From NCBI RefSeq assembly GCF_000455205.1, contig NZ_AUWQ01000058.1, positions 1-51,958 on the forward strand: a stretch of DNA of 51,958 bases, in the 5' to 3' direction. Of the stretch, positions 1 to 8,357 are shown piece after piece; position 1 is the stretch's first letter, and each line of letters opens with the position of its first letter. This DNA comes from Mycobacterium sp. UM_CSW. Lineage in GTDB: Bacteria; Actinomycetota; Actinomycetes; Mycobacteriales; Mycobacteriaceae. Below the pieces are notes generated by a model that did not search any database, was not told where the DNA came from, and saw nothing but the letters and a program-made list of their open reading frames with translations. Position numbers and translations under genes: made by a program.

Positions 1-158
1 CCGGGCAGTGTGGAGCGGCCCTTTTCGACGAACAGCACCCGGCGGCCGGCGCGGGCCAGCGACAAGCCCAGCATCCCGCCGCCCATGCCGGTGCCTACGA
101 CGATCACGTCCCACACAACGCGTTCGGCCTCGCGCGCGCTCAGCTCGCCGTCAGCCAA
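1..158 (-). CDS. GMC-type FAD-dependent oxidoreductase, N-terminal fragment
   Basis: Only about the first 52 codons lie in the window; the gene runs off the left edge. The translation contains the dinucleotide-binding stretch VVGTGMGGGMLG followed by VLFVEKG, the usual N-terminal FAD-binding beta-alpha-beta fold of GMC and related flavin oxidoreductases. I chose a TTG start at 158 because GAGGAG lies about five bases upstream and the frame is open from there. The substrate cannot be told from this fragment. It is divergent from the Gfo/Idh/MocA gene with about 136 bp between the two starts. Confidence 0.7.
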   Translation of the reverse strand, partial: MADGELSAREAERVVWDVIVVGTGMGGGMLGLSLARAGRRVLFVEKGRSTLP

Positions 159-294
159 TCGAGCTCCTCAGCGGATGATGTCCAACGCTTTGCCCGGTCC
201 GGGGCGAATCGCGATCCTAGCATCGCGTTGCCGTCGTCCGATCCGTTCAAAATTGTTGCGGTGGCCAGCCGGATCGGCTGTTAGCATCGCCCCC

Positions 295-1296
295 ATGTCT
301 GCAGGCGGCGCCCCGGTACGGATCGGCATTCTGGGTGCTTCACGTTGGGCGCCGACGACGTTCCTGACGCCGGCCAAGGAGAACGCGGAGGTCGTCGTGG
401 CGGCGGTGGCCTCCCGCGATGCGTCCCGCGCCCGGGACTTCGCCGCCAAACACGGCATCCCCCGGGCCCACGACAGCTACGAGGCGCTGGTCGCCGACCC
501 GGAGCTGGACGCGGTCTACAACCTGCTGCCGACCAGCGTGCACGGCAGGTGGACCCGGGCCACGCTCGACGCCGGCAAGCACGTGCTGTGTGAAAAGCCG
601 TTCACCGCCAACGCCGCCGAGGCCCGCGAGATCGCCGAACTTGCCGGCAAGTCGGACCGGGTCGTGATGGAGGCGCTCCAATACCGCTTCCATCCGCTCA
701 CCCAGCGCGTCGAGCAGATCATCGCGTCGGGGGAGCTGGGCAAGCTGGAGCGGGTGGAGGTCGCCGTCTGCGTGCTGCTGCCGAAGCGCTCCAACGCCAA
801 CGTCTACGACTACTCCCTCGCCGGCGGCGCGGTGATGGATGCCGGCGTTTATACGGTCGACATGCTCCGCACGTTCGGCGGCTCGACGCCCGAAGTCGTC
901 TCCGCGAAGGCGAAACTGGACGGTCCTCAGGTGGACCGGGTCATGACGGCGGAGGTGCGGTTCGAAAACGGGCACACGGGCCGGCTGCATTGTGCGCTGT
1001 GGTCGTCGAATCTGTTCTGGGCGAACGCCAAGATCATCGGCGATCGCGGCCAGCTGAGCTACTTCAGCCCGGCGGCGCCGCACCTGCTGCCCCGGCTCTC
1101 GCTCCGCTCGGCCGACGGAAAGCGGGTGGAGCGCTTCCCGCGGCGCACCACCTACGCGTACCAGCTCGACGCGTTCGCCGGGGCGGTGCTGCGTGGGGAG
1201 CCGGTGAAGACGACCGCGGACGGCGCGATCGAGAACATGACCGTCATCGACGCGATCTATCGCGCCGCCGGCCTCCCGTTACGCCAGCCGGGCTGA
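295..1296 (+). CDS. Gfo/Idh/MocA-family NAD(P)-dependent oxidoreductase
   Basis: A 333-residue protein, the normal length for this family of sugar/diol dehydrogenases. The N-terminal Rossmann fold carries GILGASRWAP (residues 11-20). The family's conserved EKP is at residues 100-102, followed by MEALQYRFHP, typical of the C-terminal substrate domain. The open frame extends upstream to position 10, but that part overlaps the divergent flavoprotein and has no homologous look, so I start at ATG 295, where the Rossmann fold begins; no strong ribosome binding site is visible. It converges on the hydrolase with a 5-base gap. The substrate is unknown, and it may be unrelated to the lipopeptide locus. 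Confidence 0.85.
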   Translation: MSAGGAPVRIGILGASRWAPTTFLTPAKENAEVVVAAVASRDASRARDFAAKHGIPRAHDSYEALVADPELDAVYNLLPTSVHGRWTRATLDAGKHVLCEKPFTANAAEAREIAELAGKSDRVVMEALQYRFHPLTQRVEQIIASGELGKLERVEVAVCVLLPKRSNANVYDYSLAGGAVMDAGVYTVDMLRTFGGSTPEVVSAKAKLDGPQVDRVMTAEVRFENGHTGRLHCALWSSNLFWANAKIIGDRGQLSYFSPAAPHLLPRLSLRSADGKRVERFPRRTTYAYQLDAFAGAVLRGEPVKTTADGAIENMTVIDAIYRAAGLPLRQPG

Positions 1297-1301
1297 GCCG
1301 C

Positions 1302-2117
1302 TCAGCGACGGCGCGACTTCGGCAGCGCGATCTCGGGCGGCAGCGCACCATCGGTGAACCACGCGTCGAGGGTGCGCGCGAAGAGCTCGGGATAGCGCGT
1401 GGGCCAGTCATGGGGCATGCCGAGTGCGACCCGGTCGACTCCGTTGGGCATTTGCTCGGCGAGCGCCGCGGCCCATCGCCGGACGAGCGGCAACTCCTTG
1501 GCGCCGGTCACGAACATCGTGGGCGAATCGGATTGGCCGAGTTCCGCGGGAAGCCTGAAACCCGAGGACGCCATCGTCACGTCGGCGAGCTGCCCGCTGG
1601 TTATCAGGCGTACATCCTCGCGGTAGTCGTCGATGTGGGGCGCGGGAACCCTTGCCTGCCAAGCAGTCCGGTAGCGACGGACCATCCAGCGGTACGCCGA
1701 GTTCCGGGCGGGCAGTGACATCAGGCGCCGCGTCACCTCCACGAACGGCACCCTGTTGAGGATGGTCCCGCACAGCACCGCCCGATCGACGAGCTTCGGC
1801 TCGGTTGCCAGCAACTGCACCCCGACTTGGGCCCCGAGCGAGAGCCCCACCACGTGCGCCCTGCCCGTGTCGACCCGGGAGCGGATCAGCTCCGCCACCG
1901 CCGCGGCGGCCCGGCCCATCTCGAACGGCCCCTGCTCGAAGCTTTTGCCGTAGTGCGGCAGATCGGGGACCAGACAGCGGTATTGCTGCAGGCGTTCGAC
2001 CACCGGTTCCCAGTACCAGCCGCTCGTATACGCGCCGTGCAGGAAGACGATTGTCGGTGCCCCGGCCGGCCCGTATTCGCGCACGAACAGGCCCATGCCG
2101 GGGACCTTATCAGTCAT
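1302..2117 (-). CDS. Alpha/beta-fold hydrolase
   Basis: A 271-residue alpha/beta hydrolase. The oxyanion HG is at residues 27-28 in VFLHGAY, the nucleophile elbow GLSLG has Ser93, and a C-terminal His (about residue 236, in GMPHDW) completes the likely triad. There is no signal peptide or membrane segment, so it is probably cytosolic. The substrate cannot be predicted. It reads away from the sugar dehydrogenase gene, and the roughly 190 bp between them should hold divergent promoters. It may be a flanking gene, or an esterase acting on acylated intermediates. Confidence 0.85.
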   Translation of the reverse strand: MTDKVPGMGLFVREYGPAGAPTIVFLHGAYTSGWYWEPVVERLQQYRCLVPDLPHYGKSFEQGPFEMGRAAAAVAELIRSRVDTGRAHVVGLSLGAQVGVQLLATEPKLVDRAVLCGTILNRVPFVEVTRRLMSLPARNSAYRWMVRRYRTAWQARVPAPHIDDYREDVRLITSGQLADVTMASSGFRLPAELGQSDSPTMFVTGAKELPLVRRWAAALAEQMPNGVDRVALGMPHDWPTRYPELFARTLDAWFTDGALPPEIALPKSRRR

Positions 2118-2241
2118 GCGCGGGGATCTTCCGGTCTATCGCGGTCGCCCACAGGCGGTACTCCCAGCCCAGCTCCGGACGCCTGTCCAAACTTCTGGTC
2201 TATTGTACCGGTGTTGGATTAGACTGCCGGACGGGTTAGCC

Positions 2242-2258
2242 AGGGGCGGGAGGCCCCT
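2242..2258. other. Short hairpin in the leader of the sugar dehydrogenase gene
   Basis: A perfect 6-bp inverted repeat, AGGGGC (2242-2247) and GCCCCT (2253-2258), with a 5-base loop, lies about 46 bases before the dehydrogenase start. No U-tract follows, so it is a weak terminator or leader structure at best. The stem is short enough to be chance in GC-rich DNA. Confidence 0.25.
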
Positions 2259-2303
2259 TCCATTCCACAACGCGCACGGGGGACCGAAGGGTTGGGTTCC
2301 GCG

Positions 2304-3686
2304 ATGGCTGAAGGCGTGTTCGGGCGCAGCGACGCTGAGACCGATTTACTTGTCCGTGGCATGCGGTCAGGGATCGCAGTCGTCGGCTTCGGCTACATCG
2401 GCACGGTGATCGGTGCCGTGCTGGCCGATCGCGGTTGGCCCGTGACCGGGATCGACGTGCGGCAGAACGTCGTCGACGAGATCAACTCGGGCAAGACGAG
2501 TGTGCCCGAGCCGGGGCTCGGCGAGATGGTGGCCACCAACGTGCGCGTCGGCCGCCTTCGGGCCACCACCGATTTCGGCGCCCTGGCCCACAATGACTTC
2601 GTCATCGTGACGGTCGGGACGCCGCTGGGTCCGGACTACGAGCCCATCGTCGATGACATCAAGGCGGCGGCGCGGGCGGTGGGGGAGCACCTGCACCCCG
2701 GCCACCTGGTCATCCTCAAGAGCACGGTCCCGCCCGACACCACCGAAAACATCGTGTTGCCGATCCTCGAAGAGGTCTCGGGGCTGCAGGCAGGGGTCGA
2801 CTTCGGGTTGGCGTTTTGCCCGGAAAGGCTCGCCGAGGGCCAGGCCATCCACGAGCTGACGTCGATCCCGGTGGTGGTCGGCGCGGTCGACGAGGTCACC
2901 GCGCGGGCCTGCTCGACGCTGTGGCGTCATGCCCTGGGCGTGGAATCCATCGTCGTCGACGACCCGCGGACGGCCGAGATGGTGAAACTCGCCGACAACC
3001 TCTGGATTGATCTGAACATCGCGATGGCCAACGAACTGGCCAAGGTGTGCGACCGGCTGAACATGGACGGGCTGCAGGTCATCGACGCGGCCAACTCGAT
3101 GCCCAAGGGCACGCACAAGGTGAACATCCTGCGGCCGAGCATGGGCGTCGGTGGCTACTGCCTGACCAAGGATCCGTGGTTCGTCAATCATCTGGGCCAG
3201 TCGCTGGGGTTGGAGCTGGGCATCCCGCGCACGTCGCGCACGGTCAACGACACCATGCCCGCCTACACCTATGGGTTGCTCACCCAGCTGCTCGCCGAGC
3301 AGAACAAGGCGATCGAGACCAGCAAGATCGCGGTGCTGGGCATCGCGTTCAAGAACAACACCGGCGACTGCCGGCTCACGCCCACCAAGTACGTCGTCGA
3401 GTTGCTCGAGGCGTCCGGCTGCGAGCTGTCCATCCATGACCCCTGGGTGCCCGACGAGGAGGCGCCCACGGTGACCAATATTCCGTTGACCCCGGACATC
3501 GAGTCGGCGGTCAAGGATGCCGACGCCCTGGTAGTGCTTGCCGGCCACCGGGAATTCCACCAGATCCCGCTGGCCCGCCTGGCGGATCTGACGGCGCCCG
3601 GCTGCGTGTTCCTCGATGGACGCAACAGCTTCGATCCAGCGGCGGTGCGCGCCGCCGGTTTCGTGTACAAGGGGATCGGCCGGTAG
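2304..3686 (+). CDS. Nucleotide-sugar 6-dehydrogenase (UDP-glucose/UDP-ManNAc dehydrogenase superfamily)
   Basis: About 460 residues. It oxidises the C6 hydroxyl of a nucleotide sugar to a uronic acid using two NAD+. The NAD fold begins IAVVGFGYIG (GFGYIG near residue 28). Then come the FCPERLAEG motif, the central dimerisation helix, and the catalytic cysteine in GVGGYCLTKDPW (Cys286). The C-terminal UDP-binding domain begins near IAVLGIAFKNNTGD. The layout is nearer WecC-type enzymes than classical UDP-glucose dehydrogenases, so the substrate is uncertain. ATG 2304 is chosen, with GAAGGG upstream; in-frame alternatives are TTG 2292 and ATG 2361, the latter at MRSGIAVVG. It lies 49 bases before the epimerase on the same strand, probably one operon supplying an activated sugar. 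Confidence 0.85.
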   Translation: MAEGVFGRSDAETDLLVRGMRSGIAVVGFGYIGTVIGAVLADRGWPVTGIDVRQNVVDEINSGKTSVPEPGLGEMVATNVRVGRLRATTDFGALAHNDFVIVTVGTPLGPDYEPIVDDIKAAARAVGEHLHPGHLVILKSTVPPDTTENIVLPILEEVSGLQAGVDFGLAFCPERLAEGQAIHELTSIPVVVGAVDEVTARACSTLWRHALGVESIVVDDPRTAEMVKLADNLWIDLNIAMANELAKVCDRLNMDGLQVIDAANSMPKGTHKVNILRPSMGVGGYCLTKDPWFVNHLGQSLGLELGIPRTSRTVNDTMPAYTYGLLTQLLAEQNKAIETSKIAVLGIAFKNNTGDCRLTPTKYVVELLEASGCELSIHDPWVPDEEAPTVTNIPLTPDIESAVKDADALVVLAGHREFHQIPLARLADLTAPGCVFLDGRNSFDPAAVRAAGFVYKGIGR

Positions 3687-3735
3687 CCATACTGCAGGCG
3701 AAGGTAAACCCGTACATAGAACTGAAAGAGCGAAT

Positions 3736-4731
3736 ATGTCCCATGTCGTCGTAACGGGCGGCTACGGCCTGATCGGGTCGCATCTGGTGTCCACACTGCT
3801 GGACCGGGGCGACACGGTGACGGTCTTCGACCAGGCAAAGAACACTCGCGACACCAGCATCGACTTCGACCGGCACGCCAACTTCCGGTTCGTGCAAGGC
3901 GACGTCACCGACCTGGCCGCGCTATCCGAGGCCCTGACGCCCGGCGTCGACAAGGTCTTCCACCTGGCCGCGGTCGTCGGCGTCAAGAACTATATGAAGG
4001 ACCCGCTGCAGGTTCTCGACGTCAACGTGACCGGCACGCGCAACGTCCTGGAGCTGAGCCAGCGGCACGGCACCCGCGTGGTGTTCGCCAGCACCTCCGA
4101 GGTGTTCGGCAAGAACCCCAACCCCCCGTGGGCGGAGGACGACGACCGCGTACTCGGCTCCACCAGAACGGCCCGCTGGAGCTACAGCACCAGCAAGGCC
4201 ATGGCCGAGCACCTGGTCTTCGCGATGCACGCCGCCCACGGACTGCCGGTGACGGTCGTACGGTACTTCAACGTCTACGGCCCCCGGCAGAACCCGATCT
4301 TCGTGATCTCGCAGACCGTTCACCGCATCCTCAATGGTCTCCCACCGCTGCTCTACGACTCGGGTGACCAAACGCGGTGCTTCACCTACGTCGACGACGC
4401 CATCGCCGGCACCCTGCTGGCGGCCGACAGCGACGCGGCGATCGGTGAGGCCTACAACATCGGGAGCATGACCGAGACCACAATGCGCGACGCGATCGAG
4501 CTGGCGATCAAGATCGCCAACGTTGACTCGGTGTCGGAACCCGAAGTCGTCGACACGGCGGCGCGCTATGGGGGTCGCTACGAGGACATCCCTCGTCGTA
4601 TCCCGGACTCCACCAAGGCGCAGCGCGAGCTGGGTTGGCGCCTCAAGGTCGACGTCGAGGAGGGGATCCGCCGCACCATCGACTGGGCGCGGGCCAACCC
4701 CTGGTATCTCAAGGGGCCCGCGGGGGACTAG
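3736..4731 (+). CDS. NAD-dependent nucleotide-sugar epimerase/dehydratase/decarboxylase
   Basis: 331 residues, extended short-chain dehydrogenase fold. TGGYGLIG is the NAD-binding glycine motif at the N terminus, a catalytic Ser lies in FASTSEVFG, and Tyr150/Lys154 (YSTSK) form the catalytic pair. The C-terminal DSTKAQRELGW is typical of sugar-nucleotide epimerases. ATG 3736 is preceded by GAAAGAG; the open frame extends further upstream but that part lies within the dehydrogenase gene. It probably acts on the uronic-acid product of the preceding gene as an epimerase or decarboxylase, but the exact reaction cannot be read from the sequence. It converges on the acyltransferase, with which it overlaps by 4 bases. 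Confidence 0.85.
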   Translation: MSHVVVTGGYGLIGSHLVSTLLDRGDTVTVFDQAKNTRDTSIDFDRHANFRFVQGDVTDLAALSEALTPGVDKVFHLAAVVGVKNYMKDPLQVLDVNVTGTRNVLELSQRHGTRVVFASTSEVFGKNPNPPWAEDDDRVLGSTRTARWSYSTSKAMAEHLVFAMHAAHGLPVTVVRYFNVYGPRQNPIFVISQTVHRILNGLPPLLYDSGDQTRCFTYVDDAIAGTLLAADSDAAIGEAYNIGSMTETTMRDAIELAIKIANVDSVSEPEVVDTAARYGGRYEDIPRRIPDSTKAQRELGWRLKVDVEEGIRRTIDWARANPWYLKGPAGD

Positions 4732-6929
4732 CGGGCGAGCGCGCGGTCGGCGAGCGCGCCCATCGCCGGTGCCAACTGCCCGGAGTACTCGGCTGTGATG
4801 TGGTTCCAGTCGAGGTAAACCATGGTGTTTCCGACGATGACGGGGCAGCGGTTCGTGGTGCAGAACAGCTCGGTCAGGTCGGCGTACTGCCCGCCGCTGG
4901 CCTTGGTGGCGGTGGTCTCGGCCGTGATCCCGGCGTCGTTCACCGCGGACGACCGTGGCGGCGAGCAGGCCGCGGCGTCGCCGAGGTGGCCGGACAGGCA
5001 TTGCGGTACCACCGTGCCCGGGTCCGGGACCGGTCCGAGCACCAACACCTTGGCGCCGTCGCTGCGCAGCTGCTGCACCAGGCGGCTGAGGCTGTCGATC
5101 CACGCGGGGTCGTAGGGCGTGTAGCCCGCCTGCCAGCTGCCCTCGCTGTGCTCGCGCGACATACTCACCACGACCAGCCGCGGGTGTTCGGCGCGCAGCC
5201 GGGCCAGGATCAGCGCCCGCCACTGGTCGCAGTGCATGAAGCTTTCGATCAGGCCGTCGAGGTGTTTGGCGATGGGCACGTCGAGCAACGGGCAGCCCGC
5301 CTTGGCCATCATCTCCAGCCGCCAGTGCCGCTGTTCGGCGATCTGCTGAAACGCCGGGTCCCACATGGCGGCGTGCGAGTCGCCGACCAGGGCGACCGTC
5401 GTGCTCGAGCCGGTGTCACCCGTCGCGCACTCGGGCTGCCCGCTTTGGTTGGCCCCGCGGAAGCAGCCGCTGGACCACATCGCAGTCTGGCCGGCCGTTG
5501 CTTCGGCCACCGGGGGTTGCAGGTTCGACGGGACGGCCCTCAGGTCGGCCGACGCCGCGACGGCGGCCTGCGCCTGCGCGAACGCCTGCTGCACCGCAGC
5601 GTCGTAGGCGTCCATGCCGGCGCCCGGTGGGACGGGTGCCGCGGTGATGGTCAGCGCCGTGCCCGGGGCGCCGCGGCCGACCGGGATCGGTATCCACGCC
5701 AGCATCGCCACGCCCACACCCACTGCCACCGCGGTGGCGGTCGCGCCGACCGCGAAACTGGCCAGCGGGGACTTGCGCAGCGGGGCGGCGTAGCGCAGCG
5801 GGTTCTCGACAAAGCGCAGCGTGAGAATCCCCAAGCCGCCGGAGATCACGACGGCCACCAGCCTGCCGACCAGCCCCAGCTGATGGCCGAGCAACGGCGC
5901 CGCCAGGACCAGCACCGGCCAGTGCCACAGATACCACGAGTAGGACAACCGGCCCATCTCGCGCATCGGCTTGAACGCCAGGATGCGGCCGGCGCCCTGC
6001 GTGGGGAGGGCGCAGCCGGCGCCGATCACCAGGACCGTGCCGAGCAACGGCCATATCGCGGCGGTGCCCGGATACGGCGTGGCCGGGGTCAGCCGGTTGC
6101 AGACCAGCACGATCAGGCCCAGCCCCGCCCATCCGGTGATCGCGGCGGCGCGCGCCGGCAGCCGACGCCACTGGTTGGCCGTGAGGGCCAGCATGCCGCC
6201 GACGGCCAGGTCCCAGGCCCGCGTGGGCAGCGAGAAGTACGCCGCCGGGGGCACCAGGTACGTGGTCAGCAGCGAGAGTACGAACGACGAAATCGCGACC
6301 AGCGCAAAGACCGTCAGGAAGGTGCGCTTGGGAGCGTTCGACAAAGTATTAGTAGTAGTGGCTGTGCGCCGGCGCGTGCGCCGGATCAGCCACCAGGTAC
6401 CGATGATCAGCACCGGCCACACCAGGTAGAACTGCTCCTCCACGCCCAGCGTCCAGTAGTGCTGGAACGGCGACGGCGGCTGATGGCCGCCGAAGTAGTC
6501 GACGTTTTCGTGAATGAACCAGTAGTTGCCGACGTACAGCGCGCAGGCGATGCCATCCTCCACCACGCCTTTGGCCTGCAACGGCGACAACAGGACGGCC
6601 GAGGCGATCACGGTCACGCTGCCGATGAGGGCGGCAACCGGCAGCAGGCGGCGGACGCGTGCGGCATAGAACTTGCGCAGTCCGATCGTGCCGGTGCCGC
6701 TCACCTCGCGCCACAGCTGCCCGGTGATGACGAAACCCGAGATGATGAAGAAGATGTCCGGGCCGACGAACCCACCGCTCGCGCCGGGCACGTCGGCGTG
6801 AAAGAGAAGGATGGCCACCAGCGTCAAGGCGCGCAGGCCCTCGATGTCCGGGCGGAATTCCTTGTGTGCCGAGCGCCGATCTTGCGCCGCCCCGATCGGG
6901 CTAACGCTTTCGGCCTGGACCACGGTCAC
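4728..6929 (-). CDS. Membrane O-acyltransferase, acyltransferase-3 domain fused to SGNH domain (paralogue 1)
   Basis: About 733 residues. The N-terminal acyltransferase-3 domain starts with FRPDIEGLRA (residues 25-34) and has about ten membrane helices, with the family His in LLFHADVPG. The C-terminal domain is SGNH: GDSHAAMW with Ser518, and DWNH near the end as the catalytic DxxH. Such fusions move acyl groups across the membrane onto extracytoplasmic sugars. I start at GTG 6929 rather than ATG 6953, because paralogue 2 has an in-frame stop directly before the equivalent GTG, and the AGGTGG/AGGTAG upstream is conserved. It is divergent from GT1. It likely acylates a sugar of the glycolipid; the acyl donor and position are unknown. 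Confidence 0.87.
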   Translation of the reverse strand: MTVVQAESVSPIGAAQDRRSAHKEFRPDIEGLRALTLVAILLFHADVPGASGGFVGPDIFFIISGFVITGQLWREVSGTGTIGLRKFYAARVRRLLPVAALIGSVTVIASAVLLSPLQAKGVVEDGIACALYVGNYWFIHENVDYFGGHQPPSPFQHYWTLGVEEQFYLVWPVLIIGTWWLIRRTRRRTATTTNTLSNAPKRTFLTVFALVAISSFVLSLLTTYLVPPAAYFSLPTRAWDLAVGGMLALTANQWRRLPARAAAITGWAGLGLIVLVCNRLTPATPYPGTAAIWPLLGTVLVIGAGCALPTQGAGRILAFKPMREMGRLSYSWYLWHWPVLVLAAPLLGHQLGLVGRLVAVVISGGLGILTLRFVENPLRYAAPLRKSPLASFAVGATATAVAVGVGVAMLAWIPIPVGRGAPGTALTITAAPVPPGAGMDAYDAAVQQAFAQAQAAVAASADLRAVPSNLQPPVAEATAGQTAMWSSGCFRGANQSGQPECATGDTGSSTTVALVGDSHAAMWDPAFQQIAEQRHWRLEMMAKAGCPLLDVPIAKHLDGLIESFMHCDQWRALILARLRAEHPRLVVVSMSREHSEGSWQAGYTPYDPAWIDSLSRLVQQLRSDGAKVLVLGPVPDPGTVVPQCLSGHLGDAAACSPPRSSAVNDAGITAETTATKASGGQYADLTELFCTTNRCPVIVGNTMVYLDWNHITAEYSGQLAPAMGALADRALAR

Positions 6930-6954
6930 CCACCTGTCTGAGGAGGCGTTCATC

Positions 6955-6989
6955 GAATCGAGGCATTATCACACACACGTTCAATGCCT
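6955..6989 (-). promoter_or_regulatory. Upstream block shared by the three acyltransferase genes, copy 1
   Basis: The plus-strand core TATCACACACACGTTCAA recurs with small changes before all three acyltransferase genes. Read on the minus strand it gives TGTGATAAT, a reasonable extended -10 element, with a start 20-50 bases downstream. In this copy the core is also flanked by a perfect 7-bp inverted repeat, AGGCATT (6961-6967) and AATGCCT (6983-6989). It may be promoter, operator or both; shared ancestry of the duplicated genes could explain the conservation without function. Confidence 0.5.
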
Positions 6990-7079
6990 CTCGGCCGAAT
7001 CCGCCACTCCTGAGCGGCGGCCTGGTTATGCTGCTGGGCGGCTGAGCCGGGGACCCGAGAAAGGCAAAGGATCTCGCCG

Positions 7080-8348
7080 ATGAAATTCGTGCTGGCAAAC
7101 TGGGGAACTCGCGGCGAAGTCGAGCCCTACGTCACTGTCGGCCGCGAGCTGGTGCGCCGCGGGCACGACGTGCACATGGCCGTCGCCCCCGAAATGGTCG
7201 CCTTCACCGAGGCGGCCGGGCCTACGGCGGTCGCCTACGGGCCCGAGTTGAAAGCCATCCTGGACCCGCATCGCGATTTCTGGGCGGGCCTGTTCGCCAC
7301 CCCCTGGAAGATCCGGGAGCTGGGCAGGTTGTCGGCCGAGTATTCGGCCCCGCTTTCTCAGTGCCGGCCGGAGGTCAGCGCGACGCTGATCTCGCTGGCC
7401 GAGGGGTCCGACCTGCTGCTGACCGGCATGAACTTCGAGGACGACGCGCTGAACGCGGCGGAGTACTGCGGCATCCCGCTGGCCACCCTGCATATCTTCC
7501 CGCTGCGGGCCAACGGCCGGCTGCTGCCGTTCCTGCCGGCGCCGCTGGCCCGCTCCGCGACGCGCACGCTCGACTGGCTGGCCTGGCGCGGAGGAAAACA
7601 GGTCGAGGATGCCCAGCGCCGCGACCTCGGTTTGCCGGAGGCGACGAGCCCCTGGCCGCGCCGGATCGCCGAACGCGGGTCCCTGGAAATCCAGGCCTAC
7701 GACGAGGTGTGCTACCCCGGGCTGGCGGCCGAATGGGCGAAATTCGGCGGGCGACGGCCGTTCGTCGGCGCACTGACGATGGAGTTGCCGACGGACGCCG
7801 ACGAGGAAGTCGCGTCGTGGATCGCCGCCGGAACGCCGCCGATCTGCTTCGGATTCGGCAGCGTCGGCGTCGAATCCGCTGCCGACACGCTCGCGATTAT
7901 CAGCTCGGCGTGCGCCCAGTTGGGCGAGCGGGCGCTGGTGTGCGCGGCCGGCTCGGACTACAGCAACGTCCCCCACTCCGAGCACGTCAAGGTCGTGGGC
8001 GTGATGAACTACGCCGCGGCGTTGCCCGCCTGCCGCGCGTTCGTGCACCACGGCGGCTGCGGCACCACGAACGCGGGCCTGCGCGCGGGACTGCCGACGT
8101 TGATCCTCTGGACGTTGCCCGATCAGGGGCTCTGGGGAGCTCGGGTCAAACGCCTGAAAGTCGGCACCGGCCGGCGCTTTTCGGCCACCACCGAGAAATC
8201 GTTGGTCGCGGACCTGCGCACCATCCTCGATCCGCAATGCGCCATCCATGCCCGCGACCTCGCCGCCCGGATGACCAAACCCGCCGAGAGCGTTGCGGTC
8301 ACCGCCGATCTGGTGGAAAACTTCGCGCGCCTCAAGCGGATCGGCTGA
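7080..8348 (+). CDS. GT1-type glycosyltransferase, GtfA/Rv1524-Rv1526c-like (GT1)
   Basis: 422 residues, the usual length of mycobacterial GPL glycosyltransferases. The N-terminal acceptor domain starts MKFVLANWGTRGEVEP. The C-terminal donor domain carries GFGSVGVES and the nucleotide-sugar signature HHGGCGTTNAGLRAG (His323 onwards). It should transfer an activated sugar, often a TDP-deoxysugar, to the lipopeptide core in the cytoplasm. ATG 7080 is preceded by AAAGGA. It is divergent from acyltransferase 1 and ends 9 bases before the convergent acyltransferase 2. It is clearly paralogous to GT2 and GT3. Sugar and acceptor site cannot be assigned. Confidence 0.87.
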   Translation: MKFVLANWGTRGEVEPYVTVGRELVRRGHDVHMAVAPEMVAFTEAAGPTAVAYGPELKAILDPHRDFWAGLFATPWKIRELGRLSAEYSAPLSQCRPEVSATLISLAEGSDLLLTGMNFEDDALNAAEYCGIPLATLHIFPLRANGRLLPFLPAPLARSATRTLDWLAWRGGKQVEDAQRRDLGLPEATSPWPRRIAERGSLEIQAYDEVCYPGLAAEWAKFGGRRPFVGALTMELPTDADEEVASWIAAGTPPICFGFGSVGVESAADTLAIISSACAQLGERALVCAAGSDYSNVPHSEHVKVVGVMNYAAALPACRAFVHHGGCGTTNAGLRAGLPTLILWTLPDQGLWGARVKRLKVGTGRRFSATTEKSLVADLRTILDPQCAIHARDLAARMTKPAESVAVTADLVENFARLKRIG

Positions 8349-8357
8349 CCGGCGGGC

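Noticed and set aside
4635-6941. 768-codon open frame antisense to acyltransferase 1
   Set aside because: It is a frame shadow; the minus strand has the acyltransferase-3 and SGNH motifs in order.
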